Shown here piece by piece: positions 1-5,701 of a DNA stretch of 8,969 nt (its first letter is position 1; every line of letters begins with the position of its first letter). The position numbers and the translations under genes are program-made. The notes under the pieces are model-generated. The model did no database searches and was not told the DNA's origin. It saw nothing but the letters and a program-made list of their open reading frames with translations. This stretch comes from CAYVLI01 sp964452105 [NCBI: uncultured Nitrospinota bacterium] (GTDB taxonomy: Bacteria > JAUXIQ01): assembly GCA_964452105.1 (NCBI GenBank), contig CAYVLI010000028.1, positions 4,844 to 13,812 of the forward strand. Direction: 5' to 3'.

Positions 1-50
1 GCGGCGATGTCCAGCGTCATGGAGAGCATCATTTTATTAATATCTTTCAT
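1..50 (-). CDS. 5' end of an unidentified gene (partial, runs off the window)
   Basis: An ATG at 48-50 opens a frame reading MKDINKMMLSMTLDIA to the window edge without a stop. A GGAG lies 7 bases upstream (within CTGGAGCG), a good ribosome binding site. It follows the phosphodiesterase gene on the same strand after a 73-base gap, so the two may be cotranscribed. Sixteen residues are too few to assign a family. The call rests on the ribosome binding site, the open frame and the co-directional position. Confidence 0.5.
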   Translation of the reverse strand, partial: MKDINKMMLSMTLDIA

Positions 51-123
51 GCCAACGCTCCAGGTTTTCCCGGCAAACGAGACTTACAACGATAAAAAGC
101 TCAAAAACATCTCAAAATCCCGG

Positions 124-894
124 CTATGCATTAAGTATCATACCGTCATAACCCAGGGACATCCCTCCGGGTAGCTGTGAATTTACCTTGCTATAGTCCA
201 GGGCGTGGTTTAGATGTGTAAAAACCACTTTCTTTGCTCCCACCTCCCGGGCAAATGCTACGGCTTCGTCGAGGCTGAAATGAGTGGGATGCGGCTCGTA
301 TCTGAGCGCACCCAGGATGAGGAGCTTTAATCCTCTCAATAGCTCCCTGGATTGTGGAGGCACATAGTTGCAGTCGGTCATGTACGAGAAATCCCCTATC
401 CTGTAACCCAGGACCGGCGATGGGCCGTGCATCAGGCGTATGGGCTGGATTTCGGCTCCCAGCAGCTCAAACTCTCCATCCGCCACATGCAACTCCAGCC
501 GGGGTACATAGCCGGGCCCCCTTTCCGCAGAAAATATATACTTGAAGATGTTTTTCAGGTGCTTTATTGTATGGGCGTCGCCGTAACAATGGATAACATC
601 CTTCAGGAGCCAGTTGAAAATTCGCAATTCGTCTATTCCATGGATATGGTCCGCATGCGCGTGGGTAAAGAGTACGGCGTCCACCCTGTCCACATCGTTG
701 GCCAGGGCCTGCAGACGGAGCTCAGGCGCAGTATCCACGAGAACGTTCCTGCCTCCGTAACTGATGAGAATAGACGAGCGGCTGCGCTTGTTCCTGGGGT
801 CGTCAGAGGTGCAAACCATGCACTTACATCCGATGGTGGGCACCCCGGTACTGGTTCCGCATCCCAGAACTGTGATGCGCATTTCATCTTTCAC
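124..894 (-). CDS. PhnP-like MBL-fold metallohydrolase (cyclic phosphodiesterase family)
   Basis: This is a 256-residue metallo-beta-lactamase-fold hydrolase of the PhnP type. The start has the family signature GCGTSTGVP (11-19), followed by C23-x-C25-xx-C28, which in E. coli PhnP helps hold a structural zinc. The catalytic two-metal site is visible as H78-x-H80-x-D82-H83, H156, D174 and H227. H205 and H230 are further conserved histidines, and H230 of the HLNH motif is the likely fourth structural zinc ligand. PhnP hydrolyses phosphoribosyl 1,2-cyclic phosphate in phosphonate breakdown. No other phn gene is visible here, so the substrate may be another cyclic phosphodiester. The chosen start is GTG at 892-894, because AAGG lies 7 bases upstream. 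The ATG four codons in (880-882) lacks a good site but would also keep the whole fold. The protein is probably cytoplasmic, with no signal peptide. Confidence 0.88.
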   Translation of the reverse strand: MKDEMRITVLGCGTSTGVPTIGCKCMVCTSDDPRNKRSRSSILISYGGRNVLVDTAPELRLQALANDVDRVDAVLFTHAHADHIHGIDELRIFNWLLKDVIHCYGDAHTIKHLKNIFKYIFSAERGPGYVPRLELHVADGEFELLGAEIQPIRLMHGPSPVLGYRIGDFSYMTDCNYVPPQSRELLRGLKLLILGALRYEPHPTHFSLDEAVAFAREVGAKKVVFTHLNHALDYSKVNSQLPGGMSLGYDGMILNA

Positions 895-934
895 ATTACT
901 ACCTTTATTTCACTACGAGCGGCCTGCTCTCTCC

Positions 935-964
935 TTGACAAAGGGCGGTGTTCAAAATTATAAT
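935..964 (+). promoter_or_regulatory. Perfect-consensus sigma70 promoter (P1) for the YHS gene
   Basis: The hexamers are TTGACA (935-940), an 18-base spacer, and TATAAT (959-964). Both match consensus exactly. A start near 971 would give a leader of about 190 bases before the ATG at 1165. The -10 sits in the palindrome ATTATAAT (957-964), so it also reads as TATAAT on the minus strand (957-962) and could serve the divergent phosphodiesterase gene. The minus-strand -35 (CTGAAT, 979-984) is poor, so that second use is less certain. Confidence 0.65.
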
Positions 965-997
965 AAAATTGTTCTTTTATTCAGGATATCATGTAAA

Positions 998-1025
998 TTG
1001 TTGTTTGGCAAGGATTTCATATAAT
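998..1025 (+). promoter_or_regulatory. Second tandem sigma70-type promoter (P2)
   Basis: TTGTTG (998-1003), a 16-base spacer and a perfect TATAAT (1020-1025) lie 60 bases downstream of P1 on the same strand. A start near 1032 would place the inverted repeat at 1035-1055 just inside the transcript. The -35 is weaker than that of P1 and the surrounding DNA is AT-rich, so chance matches are possible. Confidence 0.45.
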
Positions 1026-1034
1026 TGCTCAGGC

Positions 1035-1055
1035 TATAAAATACACTGTTTTATA
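1035..1055 (+). repeat. Inverted repeat, operator-like, next to P2
   Basis: TATAAAA (1035-1041) and TTTTATA (1049-1055) form a perfect 7-bp inverted repeat around the 7-base spacer TACACTG. It begins about 10 bases past the P2 -10 box, a usual place for a repressor site. AT-only arms arise easily by chance in AT-rich DNA, so the functional reading is weak. Confidence 0.3.
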
Positions 1056-1125
1056 AACTCCTTAAATTAACGATTCTCCGCCCCTCGCCGGGAATGAGAT
1101 GGTAAGTGCGCTATTAGGGAAATTA

Positions 1126-1143
1126 GAGGGGGCTGAACCCCTC
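1126..1143 (+). promoter_or_regulatory. GC-rich stem-loop in the leader of the YHS gene
   Basis: GAGGGG (1126-1131), loop GCTGAA and CCCCTC (1138-1143) form a perfect 6-bp stem. It ends 7 bases before the GGGAAG that serves the ATG at 1165. No T-run follows, so it is not an intrinsic terminator. It could affect translation or RNA stability. If translation instead began at the ATG at 1099, it would be coding sequence. Confidence 0.4.
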
Positions 1144-1164
1144 AATATCCGGGAAGATAAAAAG

Positions 1165-1422
1165 ATGCGAAGCCTTTTTCTACTTATACTGGTAGTGATA
1201 ATATACTACTTTTTAAAAAGTGTTTTTACTTCCTCTCGCAGAAGGAGAGCCGCCGGAAGCAGGCCCGGGGTGCAGGAGAAAGTTGACGATATGGTAAAGG
1301 ACCCCTCCTGCGAGACCTATATACCGAAATCGACGGCTCTTACCATGGTCATGGGGGGCAAGCGCTACTTTTTCTGCAGCGAAGAATGCCTGGAGAGTTT
1401 CAAGAAGAAAAACATCGTGTGA
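1165..1422 (+). CDS. Small membrane-anchored YHS/TRASH-type metal-binding protein
   Basis: This 85-residue protein has one N-terminal membrane helix (about 3-21), a basic patch SSRRRR (23-28) consistent with the rest being cytoplasmic, a short linker, and a YHS/TRASH-like module. The module reads MVKDPSC49, then YIPKSTA, GGKRYFFC71 and SEEC75LESF. The spacing C-x21-C-x3-C is typical of these small metal-binding domains. Such proteins are thought to bind metal ions, but the metal and partners of this one are unknown. The chosen start is the ATG at 1165, which begins directly with the membrane helix as in relatives I remember, with GGGAAG 8 bases upstream. An in-frame ATG at 1099 (GGGA 5 bases upstream) would add 22 residues with no family resemblance. 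The two-helix membrane protein gene starts 7 bases after its stop, so the pair is probably cotranscribed from P1/P2. Confidence 0.75.
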   Translation: MRSLFLLILVVIIYYFLKSVFTSSRRRRAAGSRPGVQEKVDDMVKDPSCETYIPKSTALTMVMGGKRYFFCSEECLESFKKKNIV

Positions 1423-1429
1423 GCTGAAA

Positions 1430-1831
1430 TTGATAAAAAACCGTTTCTACGCCCTACGCGCCCTGAGCGTAATTTACAGAGTCCTGGGATGGGCCATTAC
1501 CGGCTTTTCCGCGATCGCTGGCCTGTTCCTCCTCTTCGGCAAAGATTTTCTTCTTTACGACGGCGTATATTACTTTATGCCCGAAATGGAAAACGTGAGG
1601 CCGCTGGGGATAGTAATACTGGTATTGGGTCTGCTCATAGGGCTGGGTATCGTGGCCATCGGCGAAACGATGAGGGTAACACTCGAGTTAGAGAGAAATA
1701 CCAGGGCCACCACCCGCTCTCTTGAAAGACTCATCACGCTTCAGGAAAGCCAGGACGTGATTTCTCCGTTGAGCTATGCCCAGGGCTCTTCTGGAGACGA
1801 GGAGAGTGATACACCGTCCATGGAAAGGTAG
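1430..1831 (+). CDS. Two-helix membrane protein with charged C-terminal tail, unknown function
   Basis: This 133-residue protein has two predicted membrane helices (about 16-38 and 57-79) joined by a short aromatic loop (YDGVYYFMPEMENV). After the second helix comes an amphipathic segment, ERNTRATTRSLERL (about 88-101), then an acidic, serine-rich tail. From memory, small bacterial membrane proteins with a run like 'ENTRxTAELL' just after the last helix are common and uncharacterised, and this resembles them. I assign no function. The start is a TTG (1430-1432), with no in-frame ATG or GTG before the end of the first helix. The upstream ribosome binding site is weak (GAG at 1421-1423), and the TTG is 7 bases past the stop of the YHS gene, so translational coupling is likely. 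The gene converges on the VanZ-like gene, with only 37 bases between stops. Confidence 0.65.
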   Translation: MIKNRFYALRALSVIYRVLGWAITGFSAIAGLFLLFGKDFLLYDGVYYFMPEMENVRPLGIVILVLGLLIGLGIVAIGETMRVTLELERNTRATTRSLERLITLQESQDVISPLSYAQGSSGDEESDTPSMER

Positions 1832-1868
1832 AAAATAGAGGGAATCTCTCCTCGAACCTCCATACCCT

Positions 1869-2315
1869 TCATCTACTCTCGCTCCCACCGTTTATGCTTT
1901 CCAGCTTAAAAAGCGTCTTTCTCAGCAAAAATATAATCAGTTGGGCCGTGGTTACGCCGGTGAGATTGGCAACCATGTCCAGGGACTCGAAATAGCGATA
2001 GGGCAGGAAATACTGAACCAGTTCAATGAGCGCTCCGAAGGAAAACGCCAGCGAGGCTGCGCCAAGCGCCGTTCTCCAGCTGTAACTCCATCTTGAACTG
2101 AGAGCTTTAAGAAAAAGATAACTCATCAGCAAGTAGGCTGCTGCGTGGCCTGACTTATCGCTTATATCGAATTTAGGCGTCAGCCTGTCGATAGGCGCTA
2201 CGGAGATGATGAGCAGGCCCGCCATGTAAACTATCAGGGGGAACCATGCCAACCAAAAAGTCTCCTGAAGAGGAAAAGCATAGTTTCGTGGTCGGTTATT
2301 AAATGTCGGTTGCAT
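1869..2315 (-). CDS. VanZ-like family membrane protein
   Basis: This 148-residue protein has four predicted membrane helices (about 20-41, 56-74, 82-103 and 117-132). It carries the VanZ-like signature in order: SDKSGH57xxxY61, then E98LVQ101YFLP105xR107, then S111xD113xxxN117. VanZ itself gives low-level teicoplanin resistance by an unclear route. Most homologues are chromosomal envelope proteins of unknown role, so resistance should not be assumed. The ATG at 2313-2315 has AGGG about 5 bases upstream. It follows carB after 111 bases on the same strand and may be the last gene of that operon, although the gap is long enough for its own control elements. Confidence 0.8.
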   Translation of the reverse strand: MQPTFNNRPRNYAFPLQETFWLAWFPLIVYMAGLLIISVAPIDRLTPKFDISDKSGHAAAYLLMSYLFLKALSSRWSYSWRTALGAASLAFSFGALIELVQYFLPYRYFESLDMVANLTGVTTAQLIIFLLRKTLFKLESINGGSESR

Positions 2316-2337
2316 CCTGCCCTGCTCTTAGATTTCG

Positions 2338-2366
2338 TTAGAATTAAAACCAACTCGGGATTCTAA
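2338..2366. repeat. 7-bp inverted repeat between carB and the VanZ-like gene
   Basis: TTAGAAT (2338-2344) and ATTCTAA (2360-2366) are perfectly complementary around a 15-base loop. On the plus strand the right arm is soon followed by a run of six T (2370-2375), which resembles a weak intrinsic terminator for rightward transcripts. The only rightward genes end over 500 bases earlier. On the minus strand no T-run follows. It may instead be a protein site or a stem-loop ahead of the VanZ-like gene. Confidence 0.3.
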
Positions 2367-2426
2367 AGATTTTTTCTCCGGTATAGGGCCCGCGGGCGGC
2401 CATGAGCGGAGCGAGCCGATAAATCT

Positions 2427-5400
2427 TCACAACTGCCGGTGATAGGATTGTATCGAATCCACGGCGGGCTCTGCGTTCATGCAGCTCAAGATGCCTTGCG
2501 CGGCTGATTCCGCTCCTCTGAGTGTGGTGAAAAGCGGGACCTTAAAATCCACTGCGGCCCTTCTCAGAGAACGGTAGCGGTCCCCTGAATTTTTCACATC
2601 CGGCAAACAGATAATCATGGCCGCCTTTTGATCCTCCACCATGCCGATGATTTCTTCGTCTCTCATGGTCTCCCTTGAACCCATACCCGGTTCATACGAT
2701 GAGAAGAGTTTATGAGTGGGGCCGGTGAGGACGATCTTAAAGCCTATCTCAGACAGCCTGTCGGCCAGCTCGAGCAGCGCCGGACCTTTATTCTCCACCT
2801 GGGTATGAATCACCACCGTACCCTTCAGTGGAAGGCGTCCATGCGCGGCCTCCTGCGCCTTGAAGTAAGCGCAGCCGAAATCGCTGTCTATACCCATAAC
2901 CTCGCCCGTGGAGCGCATCTCAGGCGCCAGCACCGGGTCCACTCCAGGGAACTTGGTGAAGGGGAACACCGATTCCTTGACGGTAATATAAGGCGGTTCC
3001 AGGTAGCCGTGAAGCCCGAAATCGGAAAGTTTCCTTCCCAGCATGAGCTTGGTGGCGATCTTGGCCAGAGGTTCGCCGATGCTTTTACTGACGTAGGGTA
3101 CGGTTCGGGAGGCTCTGGGGTTTGCCTCCAGAAAATAGAGGGTATCGTCCACCAGCGCACACTGGATGTTGATCAACCCCAGAACCTTGAGCTCCCTGGC
3201 CAGCCTGGTGGTATAGTCCACTATGCGTTCCTTTATCTCGGGTTTGATGCTCATGGGCGGAATGACGCATGCGGAATCACCGGAGTGGACTCCCGCCTCC
3301 TCGATATGCTCCATGATTGCGGCGACGAAAACAGACTCTCCGTCGCACAGGGCATCCACGTCCAGCTCCACGGCGTTCTCCAGATACTTGTCCACGAGAA
3401 TCGGGTACTCCTCGCTCACTCTGAAGGCCTCCTTGAGGTAAACCTTCAGGTCGTCGTGGTTGTTAACCACCTCCATGGCCCTTCCACCCAGCACGAACGA
3501 GGGCCGCACAAGCACCGGATAGCCTATCCTTTTCACCACTCGAAAGGCTTCTTCTTCGGTCCTGGCGGTTCCATAAGGGGCCTGGGGAATATTCAGACGG
3601 TTGAGGATTTCGGTGAACTTTCCCCTGTCCTCCACCACCTCCATCATGAGAGGATGGGTGCCCATGATTTTTACGCCCGCCCTGTGAAGGGGAAGCGCCA
3701 GATTAACTGAGGTCTGCCCGCCGAACTGTACGATTACGCCTTCCGGGTTTTCACGCTCCACCACGTTCATGACGTCCTCGAAGGTGAGAGGCTCGAAGTA
3801 GAGCTTGCTGGAGGTATCGTAATCGGTGGAGACCGTCTCGGGGTTGTTATTTATCATTATGGACTCCACGCCTTCTTCCCTGAGAGCCAGGGAGGAGTGT
3901 ACGCAACAGTAGTCGAACTCTATTCCCTGCCCTATTCTTATGGGCCCACTTCCTATGACCACCACCTTTTTCGTTTCACCGGGGCTGGCTTCGTCTTCAC
4001 CCTCGTAAGTGGAATAGAGGTAAGGGGTTCTGGCCTCGAACTCGGCGGCGCAGGTATCCACCATTTTGTAGGTGGGTAGTATGCCGTTAGCCGTACGGAG
4101 TCCCTTTATCTCCTCTGCCGTCTTTTTGAGAACGTGGGCCAACTGGCGGTCGGAGAAACCCATGCGTTTGGCCTGGCGCAGCGATTTTCCGGTAAGTTGA
4201 AACTCTTCTGCGGCGAGGTGCAGCTTCTTCAGCTTTTCGAGGAACCAGCGGTTTATGCCGGTGAGTGAGTGAATATCATCTATGGTCATGCCCAGCAGCA
4301 GGGCATCCCTAATGTGGAAGATGCGCTGATGCGTACCGAGTCTGAGCAGTTTTTCGAGCTGCGTCCGGTCGGTGACGTTGACGTCCCTGCCGTCGAAACA
4401 GTAGCCCTGACGGCCGACATCGAGAGACCTCACTGCTTTTTGGAAGGCTTCTTCGAAGGTGCGGCCTATGGCCATGACCTCGCCGGTCGATTTCATCTGC
4501 GTGCCTATGACGGGAACGGCGTCGCGGAACTTGTCGAAGGGCCATCTGGGTATCTTCACCACCACGTAGTCTATGGTCGGCTCGAAGGCGGCCACCGTCT
4601 CTCCGGTAATATCGTTGGGAATCTCATCCAGGGTGAGGCCCACGGCTATCTTGGCGGCCACCCGGGCGATGGGATAGCCGGTGGCTTTAGAGGCCAGAGC
4701 GGAGGAACGGCTGACCCTGGGGTTCACCTCTATCACCCGGTATCCGCCGTGGTCGTAATTCATGGCAAACTGTATGTTGCAGCCCCCTTCGACTTTCAGG
4801 GCGCGTATAATTTTTATGGCCGTGGAACGGAGGGTCTGAAAGTCCTCATCGTTGAGGGTCTGAATGGGGGCGACGACTATGCTGTCGCCGGTGTGGTAGC
4901 CCATGGGGTCGAAGTTCTCCATGGGACAGATTATTATGCAGTTATCTCTGCCGTCCCGCATTACTTCAAGCTCGAACTCACCCCAGCCGTCAGTGCCCAG
5001 GATGGCTTCTTCCACCAGCACCTGATGCACCATGCTCTGGGCCAGGCCCGTCTTGACCGCACGCTGGAATTCCTTCTCGTTAAAGGCCAAGGCGCTGCCG
5101 GTGCCTCCCAGGGTGTATGCGGGCCTGATGACCACGGGGAACCCGGCTTCTTCGACGAAAGCCTGAGCGTCCTCCAGAGAATTCACCGCCCTGCTTTCCG
5201 GGATGGGCTCGTCTATGGCCTGCATGAGGGCACGGAAGCGGTCCCTGTCTTCACCGTCGCGTATCGCTTCCACGGGCGTACCCATCACGCGCACACCGAA
5301 CTTCTGGAGAACACCGCTCGCTTCCAGCTCGTCTGTGAGGTTCAGGCCGGTCTGGCCGCCCATGGTGGGGAGGAGGCCTTGCGGGCGCTCCTTTTCTATT

Positions 5401-5630
5401 ATGCGTTCCATCATCCTGGCGCTCAAGGGCTCTACATAAACGGAATCGGCGGTATCGGGATCGGTCATTATTGTGGCCGGGTTAGAGTTTACCAACACCA
5501 CCCGGTAGCCTTCTTCCTTGAGTGCTTTGCAGGCCTGCGTGCCCGAGTAGTCGAACTCCGCCGCCTGACCGATGATGATGGGGCCGGAGCCGATGACCAT
5601 TATCTTTTCTATGTCGGCAACCCTGGGAAT
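2427..5630 (-). CDS. carB: Carbamoyl phosphate synthase, large subunit
   Basis: CarB uses two ATP, bicarbonate and ammonia channelled from CarA to make carbamoyl phosphate for arginine and pyrimidine synthesis. The two homologous ATP-grasp halves are clear. The first has GSGPIIIGQAAEFDYSGTQA near the N-terminus, GGTG (~175) and EVNPRVSRSS (~301-310). The second has GSGPIRIGQGIEFDY (~560-574), GGRAM (~715) and EANPRASR (~835-842). The oligomerisation region lies between (~410-550) and an MGS-like allosteric domain occupies ~940-1067. At 1,067 residues it matches the usual length. The first ATG (5598-5600) would remove the first ten residues and most of the first beta strand, and it lacks a clear ribosome binding site. 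Extending upstream to an ATT at 5628-5630 gives (M)PRVADIEKIMVIGSGP, which aligns residue for residue with the canonical MPKRTDIKxILIxGxGP. AGGAG sits 8 bases upstream of the ATT. I therefore choose ATT as the start. A base error replacing ATG is the main alternative. Confidence 0.95.
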   Translation of the reverse strand: MPRVADIEKIMVIGSGPIIIGQAAEFDYSGTQACKALKEEGYRVVLVNSNPATIMTDPDTADSVYVEPLSARMMERIIEKERPQGLLPTMGGQTGLNLTDELEASGVLQKFGVRVMGTPVEAIRDGEDRDRFRALMQAIDEPIPESRAVNSLEDAQAFVEEAGFPVVIRPAYTLGGTGSALAFNEKEFQRAVKTGLAQSMVHQVLVEEAILGTDGWGEFELEVMRDGRDNCIIICPMENFDPMGYHTGDSIVVAPIQTLNDEDFQTLRSTAIKIIRALKVEGGCNIQFAMNYDHGGYRVIEVNPRVSRSSALASKATGYPIARVAAKIAVGLTLDEIPNDITGETVAAFEPTIDYVVVKIPRWPFDKFRDAVPVIGTQMKSTGEVMAIGRTFEEAFQKAVRSLDVGRQGYCFDGRDVNVTDRTQLEKLLRLGTHQRIFHIRDALLLGMTIDDIHSLTGINRWFLEKLKKLHLAAEEFQLTGKSLRQAKRMGFSDRQLAHVLKKTAEEIKGLRTANGILPTYKMVDTCAAEFEARTPYLYSTYEGEDEASPGETKKVVVIGSGPIRIGQGIEFDYCCVHSSLALREEGVESIMINNNPETVSTDYDTSSKLYFEPLTFEDVMNVVERENPEGVIVQFGGQTSVNLALPLHRAGVKIMGTHPLMMEVVEDRGKFTEILNRLNIPQAPYGTARTEEEAFRVVKRIGYPVLVRPSFVLGGRAMEVVNNHDDLKVYLKEAFRVSEEYPILVDKYLENAVELDVDALCDGESVFVAAIMEHIEEAGVHSGDSACVIPPMSIKPEIKERIVDYTTRLARELKVLGLINIQCALVDDTLYFLEANPRASRTVPYVSKSIGEPLAKIATKLMLGRKLSDFGLHGYLEPPYITVKESVFPFTKFPGVDPVLAPEMRSTGEVMGIDSDFGCAYFKAQEAAHGRLPLKGTVVIHTQVENKGPALLELADRLSEIGFKIVLTGPTHKLFSSYEPGMGSRETMRDEEIIGMVEDQKAAMIICLPDVKNSGDRYRSLRRAAVDFKVPLFTTLRGAESAAQGILSCMNAEPAVDSIQSYHRQL

Positions 5631-5638
5631 GGTTTTAT

Positions 5639-5643
5639 CTCCT
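5639..5643 (-). promoter_or_regulatory. Ribosome binding site that decides the carB start (AGGAG)
   Basis: On the minus strand AGGAG is followed by the 8-base spacer ATAAAACC and then the ATT at 5628-5630. It is the best Shine-Dalgarno match in the carA-carB gap. It lies 38 bases from the first ATG, too far to serve that codon. This supports initiation at ATT. Confidence 0.7.
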
Positions 5644-5668
5644 GATTGGTTTCATGATGTAGAATTTT

Positions 5669-5688
5669 GGGCGGAGCAAGCGCCGCCC
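5669..5688 (-). promoter_or_regulatory. Intercistronic stem-loop between carA and carB
   Basis: GGGCGG (5669-5674) and CCGCCC (5683-5688) form a perfect 6-bp GC stem with an 8-base loop. It falls in the 71-base carA-carB gap, about 26 bases upstream of the carB ribosome binding site. On the minus strand it is followed by AAAATTC rather than a T-run, so it is not an intrinsic terminator. It may stabilise the carA message or adjust the ratio of the two subunits. Confidence 0.45.
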
Positions 5689-5701
5689 TCGCTTTGAGCT
5701 T

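Noticed and set aside
352-963. 203-codon open frame antisense to the phosphodiesterase gene
   Set aside because: It overlaps nearly the whole conserved MBL-fold gene and runs into the promoter region. No family features are visible.
1099-1164. Upstream ATG giving a 107-residue version of the YHS protein
   Set aside because: GGGA is 5 bases upstream, so it is possible. But the added 22 residues precede the membrane helix, look unlike the family and include the stem-loop at 1126-1143.
1832-1868. Possible shared terminator between the convergent plus-strand membrane gene and the VanZ-like gene
   Set aside because: A short GAGG/CCTC pairing is possible near 1838-1853, but no T-run follows on either strand.
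2388-2397. 10-base palindrome GCCCGCGGGC after carB
   Set aside because: It is a perfect palindrome with no loop and no T-run, so it cannot make a terminator hairpin. As a lone GC-rich site it gives no basis for a function.
2712-3710. 332-codon open frame on the plus strand, antisense to carB
   Set aside because: It is another mirror of carB codon bias, with no domain, no supported ribosome binding site and low-complexity His/Gly/Leu content.
4269-5645. 458-codon open frame on the plus strand, antisense to carB
   Set aside because: It lies wholly over the strongly conserved N-terminal half of carB. Long antisense frames are expected from GC-biased third positions, and its translation is Gly/His/Val-rich with no recognisable motif.
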